64,000 nucleotides of DNA from Bacillus sp. FJAT-25509 (GCF_001420605.1 NZ_LJIZ01000005.1:1-64000), one strand, 5' to 3'. Shown: positions 11,659 through 22,436, counted from the first letter of the stretch. Made by a program: numbers and translations. Notes: generated by a model from the letters alone, not told the origin.

Positions 11659-12293
11659 GAGAAGTAACTGCTACTGGTCAAACAATCGAACAAGCAGTTC
11701 AAATAGCACTTCAGCAACTTAGTTCAACAGAAGAAGACGTAGACATTACAGTAATCGAAGACGGTAAAAAAGGATTTTTAGGATTTGGTGCTAAACCTGC
11801 TAAAGTATTAGTTGTTAAAAAGAAGACTTTAATCGAAAAAGCATACGACTACCTTTTAAATATTGTTAAAAGTCTTGATGAAACTGCAGATGTAAGTTTC
11901 GAATTGCAAGGTACTAAAGAACAAACCTTCTTATTTACAGTAAAGGGTGACAAGGTTGCTCTTATTATTGGAAAAAGAGGTAATACTTTAAATGCTCTTC
12001 AATTCTTAGTTCAAACATTTGTAAATCGTCATTCAAAACAATTGATTCATGTTGTCGTTGACGCTGAGAATTATCGATTAAAACGTAAGGAGTCACTAGA
12101 GATTCTTGCAAAAAAGACTGCTCAAACAGTTTTAAAAACAAGAAAAGCGATCTCTTTAGAGCCAATGCCTTCTTTCGAAAGAAAAATTATACATCATATA
12201 CTGACGGATATGCCAAATATCTCTACGAAGTCTGTAGGCCAAGATCCGCATCGTCAATTAGTTATAGATTTAAAGAAACCAATTAAGGGTTAA
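11655..12293 (+). CDS. jag: RNA-binding protein Jag/KhpB (SpoIIIJ-associated)
   Basis: Cytoplasmic RNA-binding protein, a partner of KhpA, linked to cell elongation in other Firmicutes. An N-terminal Jag_N domain ([15 protein letters not shown], with [13 protein letters not shown]) is followed by a KH domain with [13 protein letters not shown] and a C-terminal R3H region ([13 protein letters not shown]). It has 212 residues and starts with GTG inside the end of yidC. The stop codon is embedded in the loop of its terminator. Confidence 0.95.
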   Translation: MREVTATGQTIEQAVQIALQQLSSTEEDVDITVIEDGKKGFLGFGAKPAKVLVVKKKTLIEKAYDYLLNIVKSLDETADVSFELQGTKEQTFLFTVKGDKVALIIGKRGNTLNALQFLVQTFVNRHSKQLIHVVVDAENYRLKRKESLEILAKKTAQTVLKTRKAISLEPMPSFERKIIHHILTDMPNISTKSVGQDPHRQLVIDLKKPIKG

Positions 12294-12313
12294 TCCTTAA
12301 TTGGTTTTTTAAT
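12277..12313 (+). terminator. rnpA-yidC-jag terminator
   Basis: A 13-bp perfect stem AAACCAATTAAGG/CCTTAATTGGTTT (12277-12289 with 12295-12307) followed by TTT overlaps the last codons of jag and should end the transcript. Confidence 0.85.
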
Positions 12314-12336
12314 GTTCTTCATTCAAGTCATATAAG

Positions 12337-12364
12337 TTTACTTGTACTTTCGTACGGTTATAAT
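12337..12364 (+). promoter_or_regulatory. Candidate mnmE promoter
   Basis: TTTACT (12337-12342), a 16-bp spacer and a consensus TATAAT (12359-12364) lie 85 bp before the mnmE start. The -35 is imperfect, so this is moderately supported. Confidence 0.5.
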
Positions 12365-12449
12365 ATAAAAACATTCAATTTTATGCTATGCTATAGATTT
12401 AGAAGTAACATGTTAACTTTTGTTTAACATGCTCCGAGGTGATTTTTTG

Positions 12450-13826
12450 ATGGAATTCGATACAATTACAGCGATATCGACACCAAAAGGTGAGGGTGCA
12501 ATTGCCATCGTTCGTTTAAGTGGCGATGAAGCTGTTCAAATAGCGAATAAATTATTTAAAGAAAAAGATTTAAATATAGTAGATTCACACACAATTCATT
12601 ATGGACATTTAGTTGATCCAAGTTCCGGGAATACTGTTGAGGAAGTTATGGTCTCAATCTTAAGAGCACCAAAAACATTTACACGTGAAGATGTTGTCGA
12701 AATAAATTGTCATGGTGGAATTTTTTCGGTAAACAAAGTACTTGAATTAGTACTATCGCAAGGTGCTAGATTAGCGGAGCCTGGTGAATTTACGAAAAGA
12801 GCATTTCTTAATGGACGAATCGACCTGTCGCAGGCCGAAGCAGTAATGGATTTAATTCGTTCAAAGACTGACAGAGCAATGGCTATCGCAATGAATCAAG
12901 TAGAAGGTCGATTGTCTAAGCTGGTTAATAGCTTAAGACAAACATTACTTGAGATTTTGGCTCATATTGAAGTAAATATTGATTACCCTGAATATGATGA
13001 TGTTGAAGAAATGACCAATACTGTTTTAATTGAAAAAGCAAGAACAGTTCGAGTTGAAATACAAAAACTACTAGAAACATCAAAACAAGGTAAGATTTTA
13101 CGTGAAGGACTATCTACTGTGATTATAGGTAGACCAAATGTCGGAAAATCATCTCTTTTAAACACGCTTGTTCAGGAGAGCAAAGCAATTGTTACTGATA
13201 TTCCAGGTACAACTCGTGACGTTATTGAAGAATACGTAAATGTAAAGGGTGTACCATTACGACTAATTGATACAGCCGGTATTCGGGAAACTAAGGATGT
13301 TGTAGAAGCAATTGGTGTTGAAAGATCTAAAAAAGTATTGAATTTGGCTGACTTAGTTTTATTTGTTTTAAATAATAATGAGCAATTAAGTGAAGAAGAC
13401 CGTAAATTATTTGGTGAAATGAGCGGTAAAGATGTAATTGTGATCATTAACAAAACAGATTTGCCACAAAATCTTGATATGGATGAAGTAAAAGCGTTAG
13501 TTGGTAATGCTACAATTGTTACGACTTCCTTAAAAGAAGAAAAAGGAATAGATGATTTAGAAAAAGCAATTGCCAACTTATATTTTGAAGGACAAATTGA
13601 GGCACAAGATTTAACCTATTTATCTAATGCTAGACATATTGCGCTATTAAAACAATCAGAACAGACAATTAATGATGCAATTGAGGCAATGAAAAATGGT
13701 ATGCCGATTGACTTAGTACAGATTGACTTAACAAGAGCGTGGGAATTGTTAGGTGAAATCATTGGAGATACAGTTCAGGAAAGTTTAATCAACCAGCTAT
13801 TTTCTCAATTCTGTTTAGGAAAATAA
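12450..13826 (+). CDS. mnmE: tRNA modification GTPase MnmE
   Basis: With MnmG it installs the carboxymethylaminomethyl group on wobble U34 of certain tRNAs. It has 458 residues: an N-terminal folate-binding domain, a helical domain and an inserted Ras-like G domain. G-domain motifs are GRPNVGKSS (P loop), [16 protein letters not shown] and NKTD. The catalytic cysteine is in the C-terminal FCLGK. I start at ATG 12450 ([20 protein letters not shown]), which has GAGGTG upstream and matches family N-termini; an in-frame ATG 30 bp earlier adds ten unrelated residues. mnmG follows after 20 bp. Confidence 0.97.
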   Translation: MEFDTITAISTPKGEGAIAIVRLSGDEAVQIANKLFKEKDLNIVDSHTIHYGHLVDPSSGNTVEEVMVSILRAPKTFTREDVVEINCHGGIFSVNKVLELVLSQGARLAEPGEFTKRAFLNGRIDLSQAEAVMDLIRSKTDRAMAIAMNQVEGRLSKLVNSLRQTLLEILAHIEVNIDYPEYDDVEEMTNTVLIEKARTVRVEIQKLLETSKQGKILREGLSTVIIGRPNVGKSSLLNTLVQESKAIVTDIPGTTRDVIEEYVNVKGVPLRLIDTAGIRETKDVVEAIGVERSKKVLNLADLVLFVLNNNEQLSEEDRKLFGEMSGKDVIVIINKTDLPQNLDMDEVKALVGNATIVTTSLKEEKGIDDLEKAIANLYFEGQIEAQDLTYLSNARHIALLKQSEQTINDAIEAMKNGMPIDLVQIDLTRAWELLGEIIGDTVQESLINQLFSQFCLGK

Positions 13827-13846
13827 AATGGTTAGGAGGAGAAAAG

Positions 13847-15733
13847 ATGAGTTTTGAAGCAGGCAATTATGATGTAATCGTTATTGGAGCTGGTCATGCT
13901 GGATGTGAAGCCGGTTTGTCATCTGCTCGAATGGGTGCAAAAACGTTAATGCTAACAATAAATCTCGATATGGTAGCATTTATGCCTTGTAACCCATCTG
14001 TAGGTGGTCCTGCCAAGGGGATTGTTGTACGTGAAATTGATGCACTTGGCGGTGAAATGGGTCGAAATATCGATAAAACACATATTCAAATGAGAATGTT
14101 AAATACGGGTAAAGGTCCTGCAGTACGCGCATTGCGTGCTCAAGCGGATAAATTTGCGTATCAACACGAATTAAAGAAAACCATTGAAAATACAGAGAAT
14201 CTAACTCTAAAACAAGGTTTAGTAGAAAGATTAATTGTAGAAGATGGGCAATGTACAGGTGTAATTACACAAACAGGTGCAATTTATCGTTCAAAGACAG
14301 TTGTCATTACAACGGGTACTTTCTTACGTGGAGAAATTATTGTAGGAGAATTAAAATACTCAAGTGGTCCTAATAACCAACAACCAGCAATTAAGCTTTC
14401 TGAGCACTTAGAGGAATTAGGTATAGAACTTGTTCGTTTTAAAACAGGTACGCCTCCTCGTGTAAATAGTCATAGTATTGATTATTCAAAAACAGAAATA
14501 CAACCTGGCGATGATGTACCTCGTGCATTTTCATTCGAAACGGAACCAGTTGAAACAGAACAAATTCCTTGTTGGTTAACTTATACAAGTGAAACTACAC
14601 ATCAAATCATCGACGATAACTTACACCGTTCGCCTATGTACTCTGGTATGATTAAAGGTACTGGGCCACGCTATTGTCCTTCTATTGAGGATAAAGTTGT
14701 CCGATTTAATGATAAACCGAGACATCAAATTTTCTTAGAGCCTGAAGGAAGAAATACTCAAGAAGTTTATGTACAAGGATTATCAACTAGTTTACCTGAA
14801 GATGTACAGGAAAAAATGCTGCGTTCAATTGCAGGTCTTGAAAATGTTCAAATGATGAGAACTGGATATGCAATTGAATATGACGCGATTGTACCTACTC
14901 AATTATGGCCAACTTTAGAACTTAAACAAATTAAGAATCTGTATACTGCTGGTCAAATTAACGGAACTTCTGGTTATGAAGAAGCAGCGGGTCAAGGTTT
15001 AATCGCAGGAATTAATGCTGCATGTCGTTCTTTAGATAAAGAAGAGTTAATTTTAGATCGCTCTGAAGCTTACATTGGTGTTTTAATTGATGACCTGGTA
15101 ACTAAAGGGACAAATGAACCGTACCGTCTTCTTACCTCTAGAGCAGAATATCGATTATTATTACGCCACGATAATGCCGATTTACGTTTAACTAAAATTG
15201 GTCAAAGACTTGGTTTAATAAATGATGAAAGATATGCAGAGTTTGAACAAAAGAAAATGTTAATTGAAGAAGAAATAGAGCGTTTAAAAGCAACTCAATT
15301 AAGACCGACAAAAGAAGTACAGGAATTAATTGTACAAAATGGTGGTAGCGAGCTGAAAGATGGCATTCGTGCAGCAGATCTTTTACGCCGCCCTGAAATG
15401 CTTTATGAACATATCCATCTTCTTACTCCATCTGAAAAAGACTTGCATTCAGATGTTAAAGAGCAAGTTGAAATACAAATTAAGTATGAAGGTTATATTG
15501 AAAAATCATTAAATCAAGTAGAACGCATGAAAAGAATGGATTTAAAGAGAATCCCTGAAAATATCGATTATCAAGCTATTCACGGCCTTGCTACTGAGGC
15601 AAGACAAAAGCTTGAGCAAGTGCGCCCTCTATCAGTAGGTCAAGCTTCTCGTATATCTGGTGTTAATCCAGCAGATATTTCAATTCTACTTGTTTATTTA
15701 GAACAAGGAAAAATTGCAAGAATATCGAACTAA
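13847..15733 (+). CDS. mnmG: tRNA uridine-5-carboxymethylaminomethyl modification enzyme MnmG
   Basis: FAD-dependent partner of MnmE (formerly GidA). It has 628 residues. The FAD-binding Rossmann motif is [12 protein letters not shown] (about 13-24), followed by the conserved [11 protein letters not shown] and a second conserved cysteine in YCPSIEDKV. The NAD region [11 protein letters not shown] and the C-terminal MnmE-binding helical domain are present. TAGGAGGAGAAAAG precedes the ATG. It is co-directional with mnmE and rsmG with short gaps, consistent with an operon. Confidence 0.98.
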   Translation: MSFEAGNYDVIVIGAGHAGCEAGLSSARMGAKTLMLTINLDMVAFMPCNPSVGGPAKGIVVREIDALGGEMGRNIDKTHIQMRMLNTGKGPAVRALRAQADKFAYQHELKKTIENTENLTLKQGLVERLIVEDGQCTGVITQTGAIYRSKTVVITTGTFLRGEIIVGELKYSSGPNNQQPAIKLSEHLEELGIELVRFKTGTPPRVNSHSIDYSKTEIQPGDDVPRAFSFETEPVETEQIPCWLTYTSETTHQIIDDNLHRSPMYSGMIKGTGPRYCPSIEDKVVRFNDKPRHQIFLEPEGRNTQEVYVQGLSTSLPEDVQEKMLRSIAGLENVQMMRTGYAIEYDAIVPTQLWPTLELKQIKNLYTAGQINGTSGYEEAAGQGLIAGINAACRSLDKEELILDRSEAYIGVLIDDLVTKGTNEPYRLLTSRAEYRLLLRHDNADLRLTKIGQRLGLINDERYAEFEQKKMLIEEEIERLKATQLRPTKEVQELIVQNGGSELKDGIRAADLLRRPEMLYEHIHLLTPSEKDLHSDVKEQVEIQIKYEGYIEKSLNQVERMKRMDLKRIPENIDYQAIHGLATEARQKLEQVRPLSVGQASRISGVNPADISILLVYLEQGKIARISN

Positions 15734-15754
15734 TAATAGATAGGGGTATTACTA

Positions 15755-16474
15755 GTGAATAAAGAACAATTTATCGCTGCTCTTAAAGATAAAGGAATCC
15801 ATTTGTCAGATTTTCAATTAAAACAATTTGATATATATTTCCACACATTAGTTGAGTGGAATAATAAAATGAACTTAACTGCTATTACAGAAGAAGACGA
15901 AGTATATTTAAAGCATTTTTATGATTCAATTAGCGCTGCCTTTTATTTCGACTTCGCTGGTGAAATTACTTTATGTGACATTGGTGCAGGAGCGGGCTTC
16001 CCCTCTATCCCAATTAAAATATGTTTCCCATCTATCAAATTAACGATCGTAGACTCCCTTCAAAAAAGGATTACATTTTTAAATCATTTAGCGAAGGAAT
16101 TACAACTAGAGAATGTATCATTTATTCATGATCGAGCAGAAACTTTTGCTAAAAGAACTGGTATGAGAGAATCTTTTGATGTTGTAACTGCTAGAGCAGT
16201 TGCTAGAATGTCTGTGTTAACTGAATTATGCTTACCACTTGTTAAACAAAATGGCCACTTTGTTGCACTTAAAGGTGCTGCTGGTCAAGAAGAGTTAGAA
16301 AAAGCAAATTATGCTATAAAAACTCTTGGTGGAGAAGTTAAATCAATTAATCACTTTACTCTCCCAAGTGAAGACAGTGATCGAAATATTGTTATAGTAG
16401 AAAAGAAACGTAAAACGCCAACTAAGTACCCTCGTAAACCGGGTACTCCTGGTAAAGAACCATTAGAGATTTAA
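15755..16474 (+). CDS. rsmG: 16S rRNA (guanine-N7)-methyltransferase RsmG
   Basis: Methylates G527 of 16S rRNA (Escherichia coli numbering) using S-adenosylmethionine. It has 239 residues. The N-terminal helical part is followed by a Rossmann fold with the SAM-binding motif [15 protein letters not shown] and [20 protein letters not shown] and a basic C-terminal tail ([18 protein letters not shown]) follow. It starts with GTG after TAGGGGT. It was formerly called GidB and sits directly after mnmG as in most Bacillaceae. A palindromic parS follows 18 bp after its stop. Confidence 0.97.
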   Translation: MNKEQFIAALKDKGIHLSDFQLKQFDIYFHTLVEWNNKMNLTAITEEDEVYLKHFYDSISAAFYFDFAGEITLCDIGAGAGFPSIPIKICFPSIKLTIVDSLQKRITFLNHLAKELQLENVSFIHDRAETFAKRTGMRESFDVVTARAVARMSVLTELCLPLVKQNGHFVALKGAAGQEELEKANYAIKTLGGEVKSINHFTLPSEDSDRNIVIVEKKRKTPTKYPRKPGTPGKEPLEI

Positions 16475-16491
16475 TATGATAAACTAACAAA

Positions 16492-16507
16492 TGTTTCACG
16501 TGAAACA
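16492..16507. other. parS site between rsmG and noc
   Basis: An exact TGTTTCACGTGAAACA. The palindrome extends symmetrically by six more bases on each side (AACAAA/TTTGTT, 16486-16513), making a 28-bp perfect inverted repeat in the intergenic gap. It is a ParB (Spo0J) loading site by exact match to the known consensus. Confidence 0.9.
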
Positions 16508-16559
16508 TTTGTTATGTTTATTCTATTGTGAACGAAATTCTAAAAGGGTGGGAATCACA

Positions 16560-17411
16560 TTGAAAAGCACATTATCTAGGTTATTTGGCTTATCAGAAAA
16601 AGAAATTAGTGATGATGTTCAAGATTCGGTTTCGAGTAATGAAGTTATTCGCCAAATTCCAGTATCGGACATTGTACCGAATCAGTATCAGCCTAGAACA
16701 TTCTTTGATGATGAAAAAATTAAAGAACTAGCGCTAACGATTCGAACTCATGGTATTATTCAACCAATTGTTGTTAGGGAGATTAGACCAAACTTTTATG
16801 AAATAATTGCCGGGGAAAGAAGATTCAGGGCTGTTTCATCTTTAGGTTGGGATACAATTCCTGCAATTGTGAAAACGTTTAATGATACAGAGACTGCCTC
16901 CGTCGCTCTGATTGAAAATTTACAACGTGAAGAACTATCTCCTTTTGAAGAAGCCGTAGCTTACCAAAAATTAATTGATTTACATAACTTAACTCAAGAG
17001 GCACTAGCTCAGCGATTAGGTAAAGGTCAATCGACTGTTGCAAATAAATTGAGGTTGTTGAAACTCCCTGGGGAAATACAACAAGCATTATTGGATAAGT
17101 CGATTACAGAACGTCATGCACGAGCACTAATTCCATTAAAGTTACCTCAACTACAAATTACTCTTCTTCATGAAATAATTGAAAAGCAATTGAATGTTAA
17201 ACAAACAGAAGAGCGAGTAGTAACATTACTAACTGAGAAAAAACCAAAGGCTAAACGTAAATTTAAGGCTATTAGTAAAGATATACGTATTGCGATGAAT
17301 ACGATCCGCGAATCTTTACAAATGGTTACTAAAACAGGCATGAATATTGATAGTCAAGAAGAAGAACATGATGACTATTACCAAATAACAATTAAAATAC
17401 CAAAGAAATAA
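16560..17411 (+). CDS. noc: Nucleoid occlusion protein Noc
   Basis: ParB-like CTP-dependent DNA-binding protein that stops FtsZ ring assembly over the nucleoid. It has 283 residues. An N-terminal amphipathic membrane-targeting segment ([11 protein letters not shown]) is followed by the ParB/Sulfiredoxin domain with GERRFRAV and a helix-turn-helix region [24 protein letters not shown] chose the TTG at 16560 because it gives the Noc N-terminus and has AAGGGTGG upstream. The longer in-frame ATG at 16491 lies within the parS palindrome and would add 23 unrelated residues. Confidence 0.95.
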   Translation: MKSTLSRLFGLSEKEISDDVQDSVSSNEVIRQIPVSDIVPNQYQPRTFFDDEKIKELALTIRTHGIIQPIVVREIRPNFYEIIAGERRFRAVSSLGWDTIPAIVKTFNDTETASVALIENLQREELSPFEEAVAYQKLIDLHNLTQEALAQRLGKGQSTVANKLRLLKLPGEIQQALLDKSITERHARALIPLKLPQLQITLLHEIIEKQLNVKQTEERVVTLLTEKKPKAKRKFKAISKDIRIAMNTIRESLQMVTKTGMNIDSQEEEHDDYYQITIKIPKK

Positions 17412-17416
17412 ACATT

Positions 17417-17449
17417 AAATTCACCTCTTTACAGTGGTGAATTTTTTTA
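17417..17449 (+). terminator. noc terminator
   Basis: AAATTCACC, an 8-base loop, GGTGAATTT and a T run form a hairpin just downstream of noc, ending the mnmE-noc transcript before parA. Confidence 0.85.
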
Positions 17450-17538
17450 TTCATTTTTAAATCTAGACACAACGATGAATCTATTCATGGTAAAATAGAA
17501 AATAAGAATTGTTTGTTGTGGAAGGAGTAGATTACATA

Positions 17539-18300
17539 GTGGTTAAAGTAATCTCTATAGCTAATCAAAAAGGTGGTGTTGGTAAGACTACAACATCGGT
17601 TAATTTAAGTGCTTGTTTAGCTCATTTAGGAAAAAAAGTATTACTAGTCGATATAGATCCTCAAGGTAATGCAACTAGTGGTATTGGAATTGAAAAAGCT
17701 GATGTAAATCAGTGTGTTTACAATGTATTAGTTGATGATGTTGAGGCGAAAAATGTCATTTTAAACACTGCTATTCCAAATTTCGATATTATTCCAGCAA
17801 CAATTCAACTTGCTGGAGCAGAAATTGAATTAGTACCTACTATTTCTAGAGAAGTACGATTAAAGCGCGCTTTAGATACAGTAAAAGGTAACTATGATTA
17901 TATTTTAATAGATTGTCCTCCATCATTAGGTTTATTAACTTTAAACTCACTAACTGCTTCTGATTCAATTATTATTCCAGTTCAGTGTGAGTATTACGCA
18001 CTTGAAGGTTTAAGTCAGCTATTAAGTACTGTACGCTTAGTACAAAAACATTTAAATAAAAATTTAGCAATTGAAGGCGTATTGTTAACGATGCTAGATG
18101 CTCGTACAAATTTAGGGCTTCAAGTTATAGAAGAAGTAAAAAAATATTTTCAAGATCGTGTCTATAAATCAATTATTCCAAGAAATGTACGCTTAAGTGA
18201 AGCACCAAGTCATGGTAAACCGATCATTACATATGATCCAAAGTCAAGAGGTGCAGAAGTATATCTCGATCTAGCAAAGGAAGTGATTGATAATGGCTAA
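17539..18300 (+). CDS. parA: Chromosome partitioning ATPase ParA (Soj)
   Basis: Deviant Walker ATPase acting with ParB on origin segregation and, in Bacillus, on DnaA activity. It has 253 residues. The deviant Walker A KGGVGKTT is at about 11-18, with DIDPQGNATSG following and Walker A' / B around DYILIDCPPSLGLL. It is almost the same length as Soj. I chose the GTG at 17539 (VVKVISIANQKGG), as in Soj homologues, with GGAGTAG upstream. Ten extra residues would come from an upstream in-frame TTG. It overlaps parB by 8 bp. Confidence 0.97.
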   Translation: MVKVISIANQKGGVGKTTTSVNLSACLAHLGKKVLLVDIDPQGNATSGIGIEKADVNQCVYNVLVDDVEAKNVILNTAIPNFDIIPATIQLAGAEIELVPTISREVRLKRALDTVKGNYDYILIDCPPSLGLLTLNSLTASDSIIIPVQCEYYALEGLSQLLSTVRLVQKHLNKNLAIEGVLLTMLDARTNLGLQVIEEVKKYFQDRVYKSIIPRNVRLSEAPSHGKPIITYDPKSRGAEVYLDLAKEVIDNG

Positions 18301-19129
18301 AGGGTTAGGAAAAGGCATTGGAGCGTTTTTTCAAGATATTAATCAGCAAGAAGAGTTAGTCCAGGAAATTGATCTTAAAGAACTTAGACCTAATCCATAC
18401 CAACCTCGCAAAGTATTTGATGAGACTGCAATGTTAGAATTAACTCAATCAGTGATTGAACATGGGATTCTTCAACCAATCATTGCAAGAAAAAGCATAA
18501 AAGGTTTCCAAATCGTTGCTGGAGAGAGACGCTATCGCGCTGCAAGGAATGCAGGTTTAAATACAGTTCCAGTTATTGTTAGAGACCTGAGTGAAGAGCA
18601 AATGATGGAGTTAGCTGTATTAGAAAATTTACAGCGAGATGATTTAAATCCTCTTGAAGAAGCTGAAGCATATCAAACTTTAATTGAACAATTACACTTA
18701 ACGCAAGAACAACTGGCAAAGAAACTTGGAAAAAGTCGTCCACATATTGCTAACTATTTAAGAATTTTAACTTTACCTAATTCTGTTCAAAAAATGGTCG
18801 AAGAAGGCACGCTCTCAATGGGACACGGAAGAGCACTTTTAGGACTAAAACGAAAAGGATTAATTGAGGGTACCGCACTAAAAGTAATTGAAAAAAACTT
18901 AAGTGTTCGTGAGGTTGAATCGTTAGTCAATGATCTGAATGAAAATGTTTCACGTGAAACATCAAAGAAAAATCCAACTAAAAACATATTTTTTAGTGAA
19001 TATGAGGATCTTTTACAAGAAAAATTCGGAACGTCAGTTAAAATTAAATCGGCTAAAGATAAAGGGAAAATAGAAATCCAATTCTTTAACAAAGAGGATT
19101 TGGAAAGAATTCTTTCAATTATAAAATGA
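18293..19129 (+). CDS. parB: Chromosome partitioning protein ParB (Spo0J)
   Basis: CTPase clamp that loads at parS and recruits SMC condensin. It has 278 residues. It begins MAKGLGKGIGAFF like Spo0J, has the CTP-binding GERRYRAARNAG box, then a helix-turn-helix (LTQEQLAKKLGKSRPHIANYLR) and a C-terminal dimerisation domain (GKIEIQFFNKEDLERIL). The ATG at 18293 lies inside the end of parA with GGAAG upstream. A perfect parS is embedded in its codons at 18946-18961, encoding NVSRET, as in Bacillus subtilis spo0J. Confidence 0.97.
   Translation: MAKGLGKGIGAFFQDINQQEELVQEIDLKELRPNPYQPRKVFDETAMLELTQSVIEHGILQPIIARKSIKGFQIVAGERRYRAARNAGLNTVPVIVRDLSEEQMMELAVLENLQRDDLNPLEEAEAYQTLIEQLHLTQEQLAKKLGKSRPHIANYLRILTLPNSVQKMVEEGTLSMGHGRALLGLKRKGLIEGTALKVIEKNLSVREVESLVNDLNENVSRETSKKNPTKNIFFSEYEDLLQEKFGTSVKIKSAKDKGKIEIQFFNKEDLERILSIIK
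18946..18961. other. parS site inside parB
   Basis: An exact TGTTTCACGTGAAACA within parB, at the place where spo0J of Bacillus subtilis carries its own parS. It is read as codons for N-V-S-R-E-T. Confidence 0.92.
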
Positions 19130-19138
19130 GTTACTCAT

Positions 19139-19196
19139 AGGGAATATTAAATGTGTTGTCTTCCAATGCAGTTAATACTCCCTTTTTGTTTTTTAT
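19139..19196 (+). terminator. parB terminator (between convergent genes)
   Basis: AGGGAATATTAA pairs imperfectly with TTAATACTCCCT around a 21-base loop, followed by TTTTTGTTTTTT. It lies between the convergent parB and yyaC genes. Confidence 0.65.
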
Positions 19197-19234
19197 CTAA
19201 CCATTTTACAATTGAAAGTTAGGAAACTATTATG

Positions 19235-19822
19235 TTAAAAATCTAATTGGCAGGTAAATTTTTTTTCAGTTTCTTTAATTGAATTCGCAATAAACTTAGC
19301 CATTTTCATTACAAGGCTTAATCTAGTATTTTGTAAAACGTAGAACTCCATGAATCCACTAACATTTACAACACCAGTTAAGTTAATTTCACCTACTAAA
19401 GGTAATTCTTTTTTCATTGCAGCACCAGGTTTTAATGGGCCATTGGATAAGCGCACGCTACCAATGCTTTTTACTCTGCCTAAACATGCATCTACAGCAA
19501 TGATAAATGGATTGTTATATCTGCCTTTAATTTTTTCAAGTTGTTCTGAAAGATTTAACGCATGAATTGGCTCATCAAGAGTACCATAATAATGAAATCT
19601 ACTTAAGTTTAATTCTCCTAACATGGTTCCAACTAAAGGACCTAAAGAGTCTCCCGTGGAACGGTCAGTTCCAATACATACAAATACAATTTCTTTAGTG
19701 TGAACACTTGGAAGCGACTTACATAAACGATCTGCAAATCTGTTAATAGCGTTTTCGTCATCTAGAAATACAGAATAATCATCCTTGAATAGGTTACGCA
19801 AAGGATTTGCTGAAAATTGCAT
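19235..19822 (-). CDS. yyaC: Spore protease YyaC family protein
   Basis: A 195-residue member of the YyaC (DUF1256) family, related in fold to the germination protease GPR and made during sporulation in Bacillus. Conserved stretches are FVCIGTDRSTGDSLGPLVG near residue 50, YGTLDEPIHALNL, IAVDACLGR and NGPLKPGAAMKKELP. It reads against replication, in the usual position between parB and the next rightward genes. It is a direct indicator of a spore former. Its substrate is not known. Confidence 0.92.
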   Translation of the reverse strand: MQFSANPLRNLFKDDYSVFLDDENAINRFADRLCKSLPSVHTKEIVFVCIGTDRSTGDSLGPLVGTMLGELNLSRFHYYGTLDEPIHALNLSEQLEKIKGRYNNPFIIAVDACLGRVKSIGSVRLSNGPLKPGAAMKKELPLVGEINLTGVVNVSGFMEFYVLQNTRLSLVMKMAKFIANSIKETEKKFTCQLDF

Positions 19823-20016
19823 AATATCGCCTACTTTTCATTTAAGAGAGTAGTATTAGTTTATGCAAAATTTAAACAATTTATACTTTTGTCAAGCAAT
19901 CTTCGTTATTAAATTAAATCATTATTACATTTGTTCATATTTGTAGTTTTAAGGTGATAATTCGTTTAGTATTACGTTAAAAGTCATTTGAAAATAGATA
20001 GGGGGAAAAATACAGT

Positions 20017-20913
20017 ATGAATAATGCAGCAGATAAAATAGAAAATGCTGAGAAATTAGTAAAAAAAAGCATGCTAACTCCAGAACAATGGGACACAATT
20101 TTAAATTCAACAATAAAAATAGCGCTAATTATTATCGTTTCAGTATTGGCTGTAAAACTCGGAAGAAAGTTAATCCGTAATCTCTTAAAAGTTAATGCTA
20201 GAGGACCGTTACAAGTATCAGAAAGAAGATCAGTAACACTTATTAAATTGATGGAAAATGTACTTGCATATGTAATATTCTTTATTGCTGCTTTGACGAT
20301 TCTCCCGATATTTGGCGTGGAAATAAAAGGACTTTTAGTTGGAGCAGGAATAGGTGGCGTAGCAATTGGTTTTGGGGCACAAAGTTTAGTAAAAGATATC
20401 ATTTCTGGATTTTTTATTTTGTTTGAAGATCAATTTTCAGTTGGTGATTATATTAGAGTTCAAACTTTTGAAGGAACAGTATTATCAATCGGTTTAAAAA
20501 CAACTAAAATTAGAAGTGGAACTGGTGAGCTTCATATCATCCAAAATGGAATGATTACTGAAGTAACCAATTTTTCATTACATAATGCTGTGGCAATGGT
20601 AGATGTTAGTATTTCATATGAGGGCGATATTGAACATGCACAAAATGTAATTGAAAAACATCTAGAAACTATGCCAGCTAGATATGAAGAAATGATAAAA
20701 CCTCCAGAGTTTCTTGGGATACAAAACTTGGGTCCTTCTGAAGTAACATTGAGAATATCTTCAGAAGTTAGAGCAATGACACAGTTTAAAATTTCTAGAG
20801 CAATTCGAAAAGAAATTAAGGAAGTACTTGAAAGAAATAACATAGAAATTTCGTATCCAAAAATGGTATTATATAAACAACCAGAAACTAAAAATGAAAA
20901 TGCGAATGTATAG
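20017..20913 (+). CDS. MscS-family mechanosensitive ion channel
   Basis: A 298-residue small-conductance mechanosensitive channel that releases solutes on osmotic downshock. An N-terminal amphipathic part is followed by a membrane segment (IKIALIIIVSVLAVKL), a second (VLAYVIFFIAALTILPIF) and the pore-lining TM3 with its Gly/Ala pattern GAGIGGVAIGFGAQSLVKDIISGFF. The beta domain (DYIRVQTFEGTV) and cytoplasmic cage follow. The ATG has ATAGGGGGAAAA upstream. It is similar in type to YkuT of Bacillus subtilis. The DUF951 gene begins 37 bp later. Confidence 0.93.
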   Translation: MNNAADKIENAEKLVKKSMLTPEQWDTILNSTIKIALIIIVSVLAVKLGRKLIRNLLKVNARGPLQVSERRSVTLIKLMENVLAYVIFFIAALTILPIFGVEIKGLLVGAGIGGVAIGFGAQSLVKDIISGFFILFEDQFSVGDYIRVQTFEGTVLSIGLKTTKIRSGTGELHIIQNGMITEVTNFSLHNAVAMVDVSISYEGDIEHAQNVIEKHLETMPARYEEMIKPPEFLGIQNLGPSEVTLRISSEVRAMTQFKISRAIRKEIKEVLERNNIEISYPKMVLYKQPETKNENANV

Positions 20914-20950
20914 TTTGTATGCTACTATTTTAAGGAAGTGAAGTTTTTAC

Positions 20951-21148
20951 ATGGAAGAAAAAGAATTTAGCCTAAATGATATAGTAGAAATGAAAAAACC
21001 TCATCCTTGTGGAGTGAACAGATGGAAAATTATTCGAATGGGTATGGACATTCGATTAAAATGTGAGGGGTGTGAGCATAGCGTATTAATACCGCGCAGA
21101 GAGTTCACACGAAAATTAAAAAAGGTTTTAGTTCGATCTGAAGAGTAG
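20951..21148 (+). CDS. yyzM: DUF951 family protein
   Basis: A 65-residue protein of unknown function found next to ychF throughout the Bacillaceae. It contains the family pattern DIVEMKKPHPCG, then RMGMDIRLKCEGCEHSVLIPR. The three cysteines, two as CEGC, suggest possible metal binding. The start has AAGGAAGTG upstream. It lies between the MscS gene and ychF and probably shares the MscS transcript. Confidence 0.85.
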   Translation: MEEKEFSLNDIVEMKKPHPCGVNRWKIIRMGMDIRLKCEGCEHSVLIPRREFTRKLKKVLVRSEE

Positions 21149-21167
21149 GACGATTTTTAAATCAATG

Positions 21168-21216
21168 GGTATCTAGTAGAGCAATTTGAAGGATCGCTCG
21201 TATTAGATACCTTTCG
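21168..21216 (+). terminator. Hairpin between DUF951 gene and ychF
   Basis: GGTATCTAGTAGAGC pairs with GCTCGTATTAGATACC around a 13-base loop. It is followed only by TTTCG, so it is either a weak terminator or another RNA structure. Confidence 0.45.
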
Positions 21217-21311
21217 TATGTTTAGAATTAATATTCAGATTTTCTTGTTATTTTTTTTTGAAATCAATATAATTGTGAAAGATTAACTAAGTTCGTATAG
21301 GAGTGGAAAAT

Positions 21312-22412
21312 ATGCCATTAACAGCAGGAATCGTAGGATTACCAAACGTAGGAAAGTCAACATTATTTAATGCAATTACACAAGCGGGCGCTGAATCAGC
21401 AAACTATCCGTTTTGTACAATTGATCCAAACGTAGGTGTGGTAGAAGTACCAGATTACCGTTTAGTAAAATTAACTGAATTAGTTCAACCTAAAAAAACT
21501 GTTCCAACAACTTTTGAATTTACTGATATCGCTGGGATCGTTAAAGGTGCAAGTAAAGGTGAAGGTTTAGGAAATAAGTTTTTATCTCATATTCGTGAAG
21601 TGGACGCAATTTGCCAAGTAGTACGTTGCTTTGTAGATGATAATATTACTCATGTATCTGGAAAAGTAGATCCAATTGCAGATATTGAAACAATTAACTT
21701 AGAACTAATTCTTGCAGACTTAGAATCAGTTGAAAAACGTATTGATCGTGTAGCTAAATTAGCGAAGCAAAAAGATAAAGATGCATCTTATGAACATGAA
21801 ATTTTAGTGAAATTAAGAGAAGCATTTGAAAATGACAAGCCAGCTCGTTCAGTAGAGTTTACGGAAGAGCAAATGAAAGTAGTAAAAGGTTTACACTTAT
21901 TAACGACTAAGCCAATGCTTTATATCACTAATGTTGGCGAGGATGAAATCGCAGATGCTTCATCTAACGAATACGTTGAAAAAGTAAGAGAATTTGCAGC
22001 TAAAGAAGGTTCTCAAGTAATTGTGATTAGTGCAAAAATTGAAGAAGAAATTGCTGAGCTAGATGATGAAGAGAAACGTACATTCCTTCAAGAACTTGGA
22101 ATTGAAGAATCAGGTTTAGATCAATTAATTCGTGCAGCTTATTCTTTATTAGGATTAGCAACTTATTTCACTGCAGGTGTACAAGAAGTAAGAGCTTGGA
22201 CATTTAAAAAAGGTATGAAAGCTCCACAATGTGCTGGCGTAATTCATAGCGACTTCGAACGTGGCTTTATCCGCGCAGAAACAGTTTCTTTTGAAGATTT
22301 AGCGACTTATGGTAACATGACAGCATCAAAAGAAGCAGGAAAAGTGCGTCTTGAAGGTAAAGAGTACATCGTACAAGATGGAGATGTAATGCATTTCCGA
22401 TTTAATGTTTAA
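21312..22412 (+). CDS. ychF: Redox-regulated/ribosome-binding ATPase YchF
   Basis: Obg-family P-loop protein that prefers ATP to GTP and is associated with ribosomes and stress responses. It has 366 residues. The P loop is [15 protein letters not shown], with [29 protein letters not shown] characteristic of YchF, and a C-terminal TGS domain ending [14 protein letters not shown] chose the ATG at 21312 (MPLTAGIVG), which matches homologues and has AGGAGTGG upstream; a GTG three codons earlier overlaps that site. Confidence 0.97.
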   Translation: MPLTAGIVGLPNVGKSTLFNAITQAGAESANYPFCTIDPNVGVVEVPDYRLVKLTELVQPKKTVPTTFEFTDIAGIVKGASKGEGLGNKFLSHIREVDAICQVVRCFVDDNITHVSGKVDPIADIETINLELILADLESVEKRIDRVAKLAKQKDKDASYEHEILVKLREAFENDKPARSVEFTEEQMKVVKGLHLLTTKPMLYITNVGEDEIADASSNEYVEKVREFAAKEGSQVIVISAKIEEEIAELDDEEKRTFLQELGIEESGLDQLIRAAYSLLGLATYFTAGVQEVRAWTFKKGMKAPQCAGVIHSDFERGFIRAETVSFEDLATYGNMTASKEAGKVRLEGKEYIVQDGDVMHFRFNV

Positions 22413-22436
22413 TAAAATAGCAACTGAATTATAGAT

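Noticed and set aside
13172-13576. 134-codon leftward frame inside mnmE
   Set aside because: Antisense shadow of a conserved gene, serine-rich and without a start signal.
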